Below are positions 10,098 through 22,227 of a stretch of DNA of 64,000 nucleotides, piece by piece. Both the position numbers and the translations under genes were made by a program. Each line of letters starts with the position of its first letter. Position 1 is the stretch's first letter. Source of the DNA: Molossus alvarezi (lineage: Eukaryota > Chordata > Mammalia > Chiroptera > Molossidae); contig CM073893.1 in NCBI GenBank assembly GCA_037176705.1, positions 18,848,074 to 18,912,073 of the forward strand. The letters run 5' to 3'. The notes under the pieces were generated by a model that was not told the origin of the DNA, did not search any database, and saw only the letters and a program-made list of their open reading frames with translations.

Positions 10098-11432
10098 AAT
10101 TCTTTTTCAAGATTGCTCAGTCTATTGGGGGTCTTTTTGTTTTGGTTCAATACAAACTTTTAAAGTTTTTGTTCTAGTTCTGTGAAATATGTCATTGGTA
10201 TTTTAATGGAGATTGTGTTGAATCTATAGATTGCTTTAGAGAGTATGGACATTTTAAGATGTTAATTCTTCCAATCCATGAACTAGGTATATGCTTCTAC
10301 TTTTTTATATCTTCTGCTATTTCTTTTTTCAGTGACCTGTAGTTTTTTACAATTAGGCCCTTTACTTCTTTGGTTAAGTTTATTCCTAGGTATCTTAATT
10401 TGTATGCCACAATGGTAACAGGGATTTTTTTTTAGTTTCTCTTTCTGTGAGTTCCATCAATTTCTTGGTATTAATTTTGTATCCTGCTACCTTGCCAAAT
10501 TCATTGATTAAATCTAGATTTTTGATGGAGTCTCTTTAGAGTTTTCTATGTACAATATCATGTCATCAGCAAATAATGACAGTTTCACTTCCTCCATTCC
10601 AATCTGGATCCCTTTCATTGTTTCTTCATGTGTAACTGCTGTGGCTAAGACTTCCAGTACTATGTTAAATAAGAATGGAAAAAGTGGGCATCCCTGTCTT
10701 GTTATTGTTCTTAAGGGAAATGCTTTAAGTTTTTGCCCACTGAGTATGACGCTGGCTATAGGTTTTTCATATATCACCTTTATTATGTCGAGATATGATC
10801 CCTCTATTCGTACACAGCTCAGTGTTTTTATCAGAAATGGGTGCTGGATTTCATCAAATGCTTTTTCAGCATCTATTAATAGGATCATATGGTTTTTATC
10901 TTTCATTTTGTGCATGTGGTGTACCACATTTATTGATTTGTGAATACTGTACCAGCCTTGCATCCCTAGGATGAATCCCACTTGGTCATGGTGAATAATT
11001 TTTTTAATGTACTGCTGCATCTTATTTGCTAATATTTTGTTAAGGATTTTGGCATCTATATTCATCAGGAATGTTGGCCTGTAGTTTCCTTTCCTTTTTT
11101 TTTTTTATCCTCACCCATGGACATTTTTGCATTTATCTTCAGATAGAGCGGGAGGGAGAGAGAGAGAAAAACATTGATGTGAGAGAGACACATCGAGTGG
11201 TTGCAAACCACATGACTCCAATCGGGGCCGGGGACAAACTGCAACTGAGGTACATGCCCTTAGCGGGAACTGAACCAGAGACTCTATGGTCTGTGGGCTG
11301 ATGCTCTAACTGCTGAGCCAAACCAGCCAGAGCTCTTTCTTTGTAGTGTCTTTATCTGGTTTTGGAATTAGAATTATGCTGGCCTCATAAAATGAGTTTG
11401 GAAGTCTTCCTTGTTCTTGAATTTTTTGGAAC
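10098..11432 (-). pseudogene. Inverted 5' segment of a twin-primed L1 (ORF2 RT)
   Basis: The minus strand encodes the RT palm of L1 ORF2p, including an intact 183-aa stretch at 10514-11065 with AEKAFD and FADDMILY boxes. It normally copies L1 RNA by target-primed reverse transcription. A SINE interrupts it at 11091-11333. Its left end stops after ATCTTGAAAAAGAA; the adjoining sense piece at 11433 starts exactly where that L1 sequence would continue. This is the expected structure of twin priming. Not functional: truncated, no EN domain, no promoter. Confidence 0.85.
11091..11333 (-). repeat. VES-type SINE in the inverted L1
   Basis: Minus-strand full-length copy with T-run at 11097-11107 (the A tail) and a GGCTGGTTTGGCTCAGCAGT head at the right. 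Confidence 0.92.
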
Positions 11433-11651
11433 AATGTAGGAGGGATCACAATACCGGATATCAGGTTACACTACCAAGCCATTGTAATCAAAACAGCCTG
11501 GTACTGGCACAAGAACAGGCATACAGATCTATAGAACAGAACAGAGAACCCAGAAATTGACCTGAGACATTATGCTCAGTTAATATTACACAAAAGTGGA
11601 AAGAGCATACAATGGAGTAAAGACAGCCTCTTTAATAAATGGTGTTGGAAA
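11433..11651 (+). mobile_element. Sense 3' segment of the twin-primed L1, cut by another L1
   Basis: Sense ORF2 sequence (AGGAGGGATCAC, CCTGGTACTGGCACAAGAAC) running to GGTGTTGG, where the 5' end of the next L1 begins. Its 3' end is probably the piece at 17879-18190. Confidence 0.75.
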
Positions 11652-11668
11652 GATGAAGGCTTGAGATG

Positions 11669-11676
11669 ATGGCGGC
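11669..11676 (+). promoter_or_regulatory. YY1-like motif at L1 5' end
   Basis: ATGGCGGC about 18 nt from the start of the L1, the position where YY1 sites fix initiation in other mammalian L1s. The two other L1 5' ends in this window carry AAGATGGC/AAGATGGT at the equivalent place (29233, 40830). Confidence 0.5.
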
Positions 11677-12259
11677 AGGTAGGACCGAAGCAAGGGTAAG
11701 TTTGCGAGTGTGTGAGTAAGTGGGAAAGAGTGGATGTGAGTGTGGATGAGCAACCACAAACAGTGCAGAAATGTGAGGCAGAAGGTTTTTGTGCTGTGGA
11801 CAGGGAACAACCGGCTACCACAGTAAGCAGCTCGTCAGGGCGCTTCTCCTTGCGCACCAGAAGGCCCCACCCTTTTGGAAGATCCTTGGTCTTTTCTGGG
11901 AGGAGGCAGTGAGAGCGGCTAGGGCCCAGTGACCTGAGCCCACCAGTGTACCTCGCACAATCGGACCAGTGGACCCTGCTGTGTCAACAGAGACAAGTGC
12001 ACAGTAGCGGCGCTGTCAAGGTACCCGTGGTGGAAGCCACAAGCGGCTGGGAGCCAAGCACCATCCCCCACAGCAGTAGCCTGATCAGAGGTGAGACATA
12101 CCCCCAGCAACAGAGGCTCAGGACCAGACATTCATCCCCAGGCAGCAGCAGCACAGATCGGCAGCTGAGACCCATCACCAACCGCATTAGCAGAGGCTGA
12201 GCAGGAGCTGAGCCCCATCAGGCAACAATGCTCTCCAGCCACCAGCAGCAGGACCCGTG

Positions 12260-12471
12260 GCTCCATTGGGCCCCCATGATCCAGCTGCTTGTGGCATCAG
12301 CAGGGCCTGAGGCTCCAGTGGGGCCCATGTGATCTAGCAGTCTGTGGCACCAGTGGAACCTGTGGCCCCAGTGGGGCCCATGCAATACAGCTGCCTGGGG
12401 CACTGGCGGGGCCTGCCGCTCCACGGGGGGGCCGTGAGATCCAGCAGCCTGCCACACCAGTGGGGCCTGCA
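12260..12471 (+). repeat. Four tandem 52-54 bp monomers in L1 5' UTR
   Basis: Units at 12260-12311, 12312-12364, 12365-12417 and 12418-12471, each starting GCTCCA or GCCCCA and containing GGGGCCCATG and CAGC..CTG blocks. They end just before ORF1. Confidence 0.85.
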
Positions 12472-12662
12472 GCTCCTGCAGCAGCGCCTACCAGAAAAGA
12501 CCAATACCAGTTGCCAGTAGTCAATCCTCCAGGACCCACATCAGGCAAGAGGCACCACGTACCAGAACAGTCTGGGAGACACCGCAGCCTTATTTGGTAC
12601 ACACTGACCTGCCTACACATCCCAACATCACTCACCAGGTCTAGAACTACCAGACGGCTAAA

Positions 12663-13529
12663 ATGGGGAGACAAAGAAACAATACCCAAATGAAAGAAAA
12701 GGAGGAATCACTAGAAAAAGAACTACATGAAATGGATGAAAGCAATTTGTCAGATAAAGAATTCAAAGCAATGATTTTAAGGGTGCTCAAACAATTTAGT
12801 GAGAACTACAAGCCACTTAATGAGTATTATAAAGAGCTCATGAGAACCACATCAGCTTAAAAGCGGTAGAAGCTATGAATAAAAATCAAGAGGAAATAAA
12901 GAACAACATAGCGGATATGAAAAATACCTTAGAAAGATTCAATAGTAGATGAGAAAAAGCTGAAGACCAAATAAGTGAGTTAGAAGTAAAGGTAGATAAA
13001 AACACCCAAATAGAGCAGCAAGTAGAGAAAAAATAAAATAAAAACAGGAGGAGAGTTTAAGGGAGCTTTGGACAACTCAAAACGTAACAACATTCTCATC
13101 ATAGGGGTACCAGAAGGAGATGAATCAGAGAAAAGAATAGAGATCCTATTTGAAGAAATAATGACAGAAAACTTCCCTAAACTGGTGAAGGAAAAAGTCA
13201 CACAAGTCCAGGAAACACAGAGAGTCCCAAGCAAGATGAACCTAAAAAGACCCAGAGCTAAACACATTATAATTAAAGTGGCAAACATTAAAAACAACAA
13301 AAGAATCTTAAAGGAAGCAAGAGAGAGACAGAAAGTTACCCACAAGGGAGCTCCCATTAGACTGTCAGGTGATTTCTCAATAGAAACACTGCAAGCCAGA
13401 AGGGAGTGGCATGAAGTGTACAAAGCAATGAAAGGCAAGGGTCTGAATCCAAGACTACTCTATCTAGCAAGGCTATCATTCAAAATTGAAGGTGAAATAA
13501 AGAGTTTCACAGACAAAGAAAAAAGCTAA
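12663..13529 (+). pseudogene. L1 ORF1 pseudogene
   Basis: ORF1p is the L1 RNA-binding trimeric chaperone. ATG at 12663 opens an acidic/basic coiled-coil segment rich in Lys and Glu (65 codons to a TAA at 12858). Further stops lie near 12949 and 13034. From 13068 an uninterrupted stretch covers the RRM and C-terminal domain (NILIIGVPEGDE, RPRAKHIIIKVAN, RRMW-equivalent RREWHEVY) and ends at 13529. Length and domain order fit mammalian ORF1p. Confidence 0.88.
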
Positions 13530-13633
13530 AGGAATTTACCACCACAAAACCACCACTGCACTAAATGCTAAAGAGAATGCTGTGAGAAGAAGAAATATAT
13601 ATAATGAGAGAGGAACACAGGAATAAAATAAAA

Positions 13634-16600
13634 ATGGCAATTAATAAGTATCTATCAATAATAAACTTAAACGTAAATGGCTTAAATGCTCCTATCAAAA
13701 GACATAGGGTAGCCGATTGGATAAGAAAACGCTGTCTACAAGAGACCCACCTCACAACAAAAGACTCACACAGGATGAAAGTGAAGGGATGGAAAAATAT
13801 TTTCCAGGCAAATGGAAATAAAAAAAGCTGGTATAGCAATACTCATATCTGATAAGATAGACTTCAAAAAGAAGGTCACTACATAATATTAAAAGAAACA
13901 ATACAACCAGGGGATATAACACTGGTAAACATATATGCACCAAACACAGGAGCACCAAAATATATTTAAAAGCTTCGGGAGGACTTCAAAGGAGAGATTA
14001 ATAGCAATACATTCATAGTGGGTGACTGACACCACTGGATAGATCTTCTAGACAAAAAATTAACATGGACACAGAGTCCTTAAATGACAAACTAGATCAA
14101 TTGGACTTAATTGATATTTATAGAACATTTCATCCAAAAGCTGCAGAATATATATTCTTCTCAAGTGCACATGGGACATTCTCGAAGACAGACCACATGT
14201 TAGGACACAAAGTAAATCTCTATAAATTCAAGAACACTGAAATCATATCAAGCATCTTCTCAAACCACAATGGCATGAAACAACAAATCAGTTACAACAA
14301 AAACATTCAAACACATGGAAGCTAAATAGCATGTTATTAAACAATGAATGGGTTACCAAGGAGATCAAGGAAGAAATTAAAAATGTCCTGGAAACCAATG
14401 AAAATGAACACACAACAACAATAAATCTATAGGGATGCAATGAAAGCACTCTTGACATGGAAATTCATAGCCCTGCAGGCCTACCTCAAGAAACAAGAAA
14501 AATTCCTAATTGACTTTCTAACGCTACAACTCAAAGAACAAGAAAGTAAACAAAAAGAAAAACTGAGAGCAAGTAGAAGGAAAGAAATAGTGAAGGTCAG
14601 AGCAGAAATAAACGACATAGAATCTAAAAAAAAAAAAAAAAAAAAAAATTAAAAAGATGAATGAAACAAAGAGCTGGTTCTTTGAAAAAATAAACTAGAT
14701 TGATGGACCCTTAGCCAGACTCATCAAGCAAGAAAAAGAGAAGACCCAAATAAACAAAATCAAAAACAAAAGAGAAGTAACAACTGACACCACAGAAATA
14801 CAAAGGATCATTAAAACATACTATGAACAATTACATGACAACAAATTAAACAATCTAGGTAAAATGGACAAATTTCTAGATACACAGAGTCTCCCAAAAC
14901 TAAACCGGTAAGAGACAGAAAACTTGAATAGACAATAATAACTAAGGAAATTGAAGATGTAATCAAGAAACTCCCAGCAAACAAAAGCCCAGCAGTCCCA
15001 GATGGCTTCACCAGGGAGTTTTACTGAACATTCAAAGATGTAACACTGATTCTCCTCAAAAAATTGCAAAAATCCAAGAAGACAGAAGACTTCTAAACTC
15101 ATTTTATGAGGCCAGCATAATTCTAATTCTAAAACCAGATAAAGACACTACAAAAAACGAAAACTGCAGGAAACTGAACACAGATGCCAAAATCCTTAAC
15201 AAAATATTAACAAATCAGATCCAGCAATACATCAAAAAAATTATTCATCATGACCAGGTGGGATTCATCCCAGGGATGCAAAGCTGGCACAATATTCACG
15301 AATCAATAAATGTGATACACCACATAAACAAAAGGAAAGATAAAAACCATATGATCATATCAATAGATGCTGAAAAAGCATTTGATAAAATCCAGCACCC
15401 ATTTCCAATAAAAACACTCAGCAATGTGGGAACATAGGGATCATATATTAACATAATAAAGGTAATATATGAAAAACCTACAGCTAACATCATACTCAAT
15501 GGGCAAACACTTAAAGCATTTCCCTTAAGAACAGGAACCAGACAGGGATGCCCACTCTCACCCCTCTTATTTAACATAGTACTGGAATTCTTAGCCACAG
15601 CTATTAGACATGAAGAAAATATAAAAGGAATCCAATTTGGAAAGGAGGAAGTGAAACTGTCATTATTTGCAGATGACATGATACTGTACATTAAAAACCC
15701 TAAAGACTCCATTAAAAATCTACTTGACTTAGTCCTGGCCGGTTTGGCTCAGTTGTTAGAGCGTCAGCCTACAGACCACAGAGTCCTGGGTTTGATTCCA
15801 GTCAAGGGTACATACCTCAGTTGCAGTTTGTCCCCAGCCTTGGTTGAGGTTGTGCGGGTGGCAACCAATATCGATTTCTCTTTCTCTCTCTCCGACCCCC
15901 CCCCCCCCGCTACTCTGTCTGAAGATAAATGTAAAAATATCCTCGAGTGAGAAATTAAAAAAAAAAAAATCTACTAGATTTAATAAATGAATTTGGCAAA
16001 GTAGCAGGATACAAATTTAACGTCCAGAAATCAACACCATTCTTTTACACCAACAATGAACTCAATGAAAGAGAAACTAAAAAAAGCAACCTCATTTACC
16101 ACTGCAGCCAAAAAATTAAGATACCTAGGAATAAACTTAACTAAAGTCAAGGACCTATTTGTAGAAATCTACAGGTCACTGAAAAAGGAAATAGAGGAAG
16201 ATACAAAAAAGTGGAAGCACATACCTTATTCATGGCTTGGAAGAATTAACATCATTAAAATGTCCATACTACCCAGAGCAATCTATAGATTCAATGCAAT
16301 CCCCATCAAAATACCAATAATGGATTTCACAGAACTAGATTAAATACTCCAAAAGTTGATATGGAACCAAAAAAGACCCCAAATAGCTACAGCAATCTTA
16401 AGAAAGAAGAACAAAGTAGGAGGGATCACAACACAGGATATCAAGTTACACTACAAAGCCACTGTAATCAAAACAGCCTGGTACTGGCACAAGAACAGGC
16501 ATTTGGATCATATAGATCAATGGAAGAGAACAGAGAACCCAGAAATTGACCCAAGTCATTATGCTCAATTAATATTTGACAAAGGTGGCAAGAGCATACA

Positions 16601-17640
16601 GTGGAGTCAAGACAGTCTCTTCAATAAATGGTGTTGGGAAAATTGGAGAGCTATTTGCAAAAAAATGAAGCTAGAACACAAATTTACACCATACACAAGA
16701 ATAAACTCAAAATGGATAAAAGACTTAAATGTAACTCATGAATCCATAAAAATTCTAGAATAAAATGTAGGCAACAAAATCTCAGACATCATATGCAGCA
16801 GAATTTTCACTGATACATCACCTAAGGCAATAGAAACAAAGGAGAAAATGAACACATGGGACTACATCTAACTCAAAAGCTTCTGCACAGCAAAAGAAAC
16901 AAGAATCAAAATGGAAAGGGAACCCACTATATGGGAGAGCTTAATTGCCAATGATACATCCAGTAAGAGGTTAATTTCCAAAATATATAGAGTACTCATA
17001 TAACTTAACAAAAAGAAGACAAAGAACTCAATTATACAATGGCGAGAGGAACTAAATAGACATCTCTCCAAACAGGATATACAAATGGCCAAGAGACATA
17101 TGAGAAAATGCTCAAAGTTCCTGATCATAAGAGATGCAAATTATAAGGACTATGAGGTATTACCTCACACCTGCCAGAATGGTGGTCATCAACAAATCAT
17201 TAAACAACTGCTGGCAATGGAGTGGAGAAAAGAGGACTCTAGTACACTGCTGGTGGGAGTGCAGAATGTTGCAATCACTGTGGAAAACACTATGGTGCTA
17301 TCTCAAAAAGTTAAAAATTGATCTGCCATTTGACCCAGTGATCCCACTTCTAGGAATATACCCTAAGAAGCCTGAAACACCAATCAGAAAGAATATATGT
17401 ACCCCTATGTTCATAGCAGCATTATTTACAGTTGCTAAGATCTGGAAATAGCCCAAATGTCCATCAATAGATGAGTGGATAAAAAAAGCTGTGGTACATA
17501 TACACAATGGAACACTATATAGTTGTAAGAAAGAAAGATCTCTTATCCTTTGAGATGACATGAAGGGACCCAGAGAGTATTATACTAAGCGAAATAAGCC
17601 AGTCAGAGAAAGACAAATACCACATCATCTCAGTTATTTG
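13634..17640 (+). pseudogene. L1 ORF2 (endonuclease-RT) pseudogene
   Basis: Encodes the L1 endonuclease and reverse transcriptase. The EN domain starts at 13634 with LNVNGLNAPIKRH; the catalytic-Glu region QETHL and the Asp-His pair (SKTDHM, near 14188) are visible. RT follows from about 14650, with AEKAFDKIQ (about 15366) and an intact FADDM box (about 15663). The C-terminal region reaches about 17640. Frames are broken by several stops, a 22-nt A run at 14627-14648 and the SINE at 15732-15965. Not functional as it stands. Confidence 0.87.
15732..15965 (+). repeat. VES-type SINE in L1 ORF2
   Basis: Full-length plus-strand copy with (C)n interruption in its pyrimidine tract. TSD of about 17 bp at 15715-15731 and 15966-15982, with two mismatches. 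Confidence 0.92.
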
Positions 17641-17878
17641 TGGAAAAAAGCTGAACAAAATAGACCCAGAGACAAAGAATGTAGTAAGGGTCAGACCCAC
17701 AAACTTCAGAGGAGGGGGGTAGAGGAGAGGGATGAGATAAACCAAAAAACTTATATGCATGAATGCGCAATCAATGAGCATTGACGACAATGCTTTGGGG
17801 CGGGGGACGGGGGGAGGGATAGGGTGATGGGTGTCTGGGAGGAAAAAGGAGAAACATCTGTAACAACAAAAAATAATA

Positions 17879-18190
17879 ATTATGCTAAGTGAAATAAGCC
17901 AATCAGAGAAAGACAAATACCACATGATCTCACTTATTTGCGGAATATAATGAACAAAAAAAGCTGATGAACAAAATAGACCCAGAGACATAGAAAGGAG
18001 TACGGTTCAGACTGTCAAATTTCAGAGGAGGGGAGTAGGGGAGGATTGATGAGATAAACTAAAGAACTTATATGCATGTATACGTAACTCATGGACATAG
18101 ACAACAATGCTTGGTGTGGGGGCAGGATAGGGAGGAGGGTGTCTGTGGGGATAAAGGAGAAACATCTGTAACAAAAATAAATAATTAAAA
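17879..18190 (+). mobile_element. Second L1 3' end in tandem
   Basis: Repeats the ORF2 end and 3' UTR (ATGCTAAGTGAAATAAGCC..., AACATCTGTAACAAAAATAA) directly after the A tail of the preceding L1. Probably the displaced 3' end of the twin-primed L1. Confidence 0.8.
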
Positions 18191-18295
18191 AATAGTAACA
18201 ATGACATTTTACCTATTTTATTTTCATGACTATAAAATATTTATAGTTTTGACAGACAAAATTAAAAAAGATTCAATGTACCTTCTTAAAAAAAA

Positions 18296-18735
18296 AAAGC
18301 ATGCAACTACCTTATGACCCAGCAATTGTACCCCTGGGCCTTTATTTCAGAAAAATGAAAACTCACAATCATGCAAAAACTTACACATAAGTGCTCATAG
18401 AAGCTTCTTTTGTAAAAGCCCAAAACTGGAAAGCAAAATATCCCTCATTAAACAACTCTCCACTCCCTCAGACCTTAACAATCACAATTCTACTTTCTGC
18501 CTCTATGAATTTTACCACTCTAGGTACCTTATATAATGTCCTCAAGGTTTATCCAGGTTGTAGCATATTTCAGAATTTCCTTCCTTTTAAAGGTTGAATA
18601 ATACATTCCATTGTGTGAATAAACCACATTTTGTTTATCCATTTATTCATCAATGGACAGGTGGGTTGCTTTCACCTTATGGTTATGGTGAATAATACTG
18701 CTATCAACATGAGTGTACTGACCTGAATTTTTAGG
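18296..18735. mobile_element. Ancient L1 3' fragments in opposite orientations
   Basis: 18296-18440 reads L1 sense (TATGACCCAGCAATTGTACC). 18455-18735 reads antisense (CCATTGTGTGAATAAACCAC, TTATCCATTTATTCATCAATGG). Confidence 0.7.
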
Positions 18736-18736
18736 G

Positions 18737-18815
18737 TGTGCCCCAGGAATCCGCATATTTAACAAGCTCCTCTGATGGTTCTGATGCACACTTAAAGTTT
18801 GTAAACCACTACTCT
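18737..18815 (+). repeat. MER5A-like hAT fragment
   Basis: TTTAACAAGCTCC, TGATGCTGATG-like and AAAGTTTGTAAACCACT match the end of MER5A. Confidence 0.6.
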
Positions 18816-18819
18816 AATG

Positions 18820-20160
18820 CAGGATTTCCCAAAGCACAGATGGAGAAAGATTTTCAGTAGCCCTCAAACACACTATAATGTAGATTTGACTTACACATGA
18901 GAAAGTCAGTCCTTTTCCAATTTCATGAATCATCTTGATAGAGTTAAGAGAAAGTCTTGGTTTAGTGTTATCTTGAACATTGAATTCTAATTTCCCTTTT
19001 TAACAAAGTGAGAGCAGCCCTCAGATTCAGAGCCTCCAGATCCTTCAGTAGGCAATAATAATAGGTACAACTTATTAGCACTGTTTTTATTGTACTAGTC
19101 TATGTCATTACAGTCTATAAATTGCAAATTATTTTCCATATATGACAATAGTAGAGCTGCTTTTCAATAAATCTACTTAATATTTTTGTTCAAAAAGAGT
19201 TTATAAGTAATTCATTGTTTGTAAATTAGTAAATTTTAAAAAATAACCATTGGGTAATTTTTATTCTGTCATTTCATTCTATTTGTAATATTTTTATATA
19301 CGTTTAACTACAACCACAAATAACCATTATTACTTAAATTTCAGAATGTAATCCTGAAATTACAACCATGGCATGGTTTCAAGAGGTGTACTACAAGCTA
19401 TACAAATACAAATATCTCCTGAACCATTGGACTTAAAGTCACATGCTATGCTATGTTTTGATATTATCATTCCACCTAAGTGTTATCTTTAATTTCATTC
19501 TTTGTAAAGCTATAACACATCAAAAATTTCATTAACAAAAGAGGTTTCATTTATGAAATGATTTCTTATATGGCCATATTCATCACACTGTATGCAAAGT
19601 AGCTGGTTTTATTTTGGCTTGCAAATCAGGAACATCAGTCAAGCAACTGAAATGTTGCATTGAAAAACCTACAAATTCATTGCCATTCATTGCATAAAGA
19701 ACACTTTCAGCTTCTTTCACTCAATTTCTTTTAATTTTGTTACTACTCACTTCCTACATTCTCATCTTATCTTGTGACTACAAACATCCCTTTGTTTTAC
19801 ATTATATATCTATTTTTACTTGTTTTTTATAATGTAATATTTGATATATGCAAAAAATGAGGAAAGAGTGATTTCTTGCGTTTGCTAATTTCCTCCATGG
19901 CCCATTTCAAGCTATCATGTTTTAAATATTGACCTGAAAACTCCTAAATTTTTAACAATCAACTTTTGTATACAAGATGGTTTTAGCATCTCACTGTTTA
20001 TATCTATATCTGTATATCAATATTCAACTATCTTTGTAGTAATAATATAACAAAATGCTAACATTTCAGGAATTTGATTGAAGAAATGCTGGATATCTGT
20101 ATACTATTCTTGCAACTTTTCTGTAAGTCTGAAATTTTAATTAATGTCAAATTAAACAAT
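18820..20160. other. AT-rich single-copy intronic DNA
   Basis: About 1.3 kb without recognisable exon or repeat. Confidence 0.5.
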
Positions 20161-20455
20161 ATTTTAAAAATATTAATACCAGGTTGCAGATCTGAATGTA
20201 AAAGTAAAACAAAAAGCTTCTAAAAGAAACCACACACACACAAAAAAAAATCTTCATAACCATGGGACAGAAAAAGATTTTTTAAACAGAATATAAATTA
20301 TATTTCTTAAATCACAGAGAAAAAGATAAAATGATACACTGAATTTCATTAAAACTAATATTTATCAATAAATAACTTTAAGAGCATGAAAACACAAATC
20401 AGACTGAAAGATATTTATAGCATATATAACTGAAAAATACCACATATTTAGACTA

Positions 20456-20587
20456 CATGGTGGGATAAAAGCAGGTTTACAGTTGTTTGTACGGAAAATG
20501 ATACAATAATACATAATAATACAAGAACAAACTGTGTTTTACAACACAGTGTACTCACAACTGTAAACCTACTTTCACCCTACCCTG
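20456..20587. mobile_element. Palindromic mariner-like MITE, copy 1
   Basis: 132 bp flanked by TA (20454-20455, 20588-20589). Inverted ends: GGTGGGAtAAAAGcAGGTTTACAGTTGT against its complement at right. Confidence 0.82.
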
Positions 20588-21079
20588 TATATACAGGCGT
20601 CCTACAAATTGATTGTGAAAAAATAGAAAAATATCAAGGGACTTGAATATGCTCTTCACAGAAATGCAAATTGAAGACAGTTTTTATATGTAAATACATA
20701 AAAAGATTCTTAAATTATCTAGTTACTGTGAAAAAGCTTATTAAAAACCATAAAATACTACCACATACTCAACAGAATAATAAAAATGAAAGAAACTGAT
20801 GATATCAAGTATTAGTGATGCTACAGAGCAACTGCCACACTCATACAGAATGAAAACAAAATCACTTTGGGAACCAATTTGATATTATCTACCAAAGTTG
20901 AACATGTAAGTATTAGATGGCCCAGTTATGATCCAGCTACTAGACTCCTAGTGTATACCAAAAAGAAATGCATGCACATGTGCACCAAAAGATAAGTACA
21001 TATAGGTACACAGCATTCGTCTTTAACAGCCCAAGACTATAAATATCCTAAACAACCCTCCACATTAAATGGTAAACTG

Positions 21080-21179
21080 GTCCTAGTCAGTTTGGCTCAG
21101 CGGTTGAGCATTGACCTGTGGACCAAAGAGTCCCAGGTTCAGTTCCTGCTAGGAACACGTACCACACACACACAAAAAA
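21080..21179 (+). repeat. Head-only tRNA-derived SINE
   Basis: Head ends ACGTACCA at 21163, followed by (CA)n and A tail. TSD GGTAAACTG at 21071-21079 and 21180-21188. Confidence 0.85.
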
Positions 21180-21311
21180 GGTAAACTGTATCTGATATAA
21201 TCAACTGGACAAATATTAAAGAATGAAAATTAGTGAACTAGTGATACAGGGAACAACACGAATAAATTTTACAAGAGTAAAAAATAGACACAGAAGAATA
21301 CATCTACATGA

Positions 21312-21589
21312 CTATTTATTTATTTATTTATTTATGTTTAATCCTTACCCGAAGATATTTTTCCATTGACTTTTAGACATAGTAAGAGGAAGGGAGGAAG
21401 GGGGAGGGAGAGAAAGAGAGAGAAACATCAGTGTGAGAGAGACACATCAATTGGTTGCCTCCCACATGACCCCAACAGGGACCGAGGATCAAACCTGTAA
21501 CCAAGGTATGTGCCTTTGACAGGGAATCAAACCCGCAACTCTTTGGTCTGCAGGCCAACACTCTAACCACTGAGCCAAATTGTCCAGGG
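21312..21589 (-). repeat. VES-type SINE with (TTTA)n tail
   Basis: Minus-strand copy with a (TTTA)n run at 21313-21335 as its tail. Head at right ends CCCTGGACAATTTGGCTCAG in reverse complement. Confidence 0.9.
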
Positions 21590-21804
21590 TGTACTATACA
21601 CCTTTTTAAATAGGATGGTCAAAAACCAATAAAACCAATCTATAATATTAAAAGTCAGGATAGCAAAAGGTGCCTTTGGAGAAGAAAGGATGGAGACTGG
21701 AAGGAGCATGAAGGCAGTTTATGGGCTGTTGGTGCTGTTCTGTGTCTTAACTTGGGACACTGTTATGTGCTGTCACTGCATTATGCATCGTGTACACTGA
21801 TATA

Positions 21805-21934
21805 GAGGGTGGGACAAAAGTAGATTTAACTTGTTCTTATGGAAAATAGTACAATAATAATAAATAATAAATAATACAAGGATAAACTCTATTTCTTGTA
21901 CTCACACTTATAAACCTACTTTTGCCTCACCCAG
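21805..21934. mobile_element. Palindromic mariner-like MITE, copy 2
   Basis: About 130 bp, flanked by TA, with inverted ends GGGTGGGACAAAAGTAG / CTACTTTTGCCTCACCC and AT-rich core (ATACAAGGATAAACT). Confidence 0.82.
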
Positions 21935-21972
21935 TATATGTACTTCTCTGTGTAGACGTCAATAAAATTACA

Positions 21973-22200
21973 TTTTTTATCCTCATCTGAAGACATTTTC
22001 CCACTGATTTTTAGATAGAGTGGAAAGGAGAGAGAAACATCAATGAGAGATACACACTGATCAATTGCTTCTTGCATAACCCTGACCAGGGCCAGGGATC
22101 GAACCGGCAACCCAGACACATGCCCTTGACTGGGAATCGAACCTGCGACCCTTTGGTCCACAGGTCAATGCTCTATCCATTGAACCACATTAGCCAGGGC
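21973..22200 (-). repeat. VES-type SINE
   Basis: Minus-strand copy. Direct repeat TAAAATTA at 21963-21970 and 22201-22208. Confidence 0.9.
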
Positions 22201-22227
22201 TAAAATTATTTTTAAAAGTTAAAATGA

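Larger units (their letters stand above)
11652..17878 (+). mobile_element. Near full-length L1 element
   Basis: Order along the plus strand: 5' UTR (11652-12662), ORF1 (12663-13529), spacer, ORF2 from about 13634 to about 17640, G-rich 3' UTR, A-rich end near 17866-17878. A SINE sits inside ORF2. Both ORFs carry stops and frameshifts, so it is dead, but it is the most complete L1 in the window. Confidence 0.9.
20160..21800 (+). mobile_element. Ancient L1 fragment, heavily invaded
   Basis: Diverged L1 ORF2-end and 3' sequence (AATATGCTCTTCACAGAAATGCAAATTG; GGTACACAGCATTCG). Cut by a MITE, a head-only SINE and a full SINE. Confidence 0.65.
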
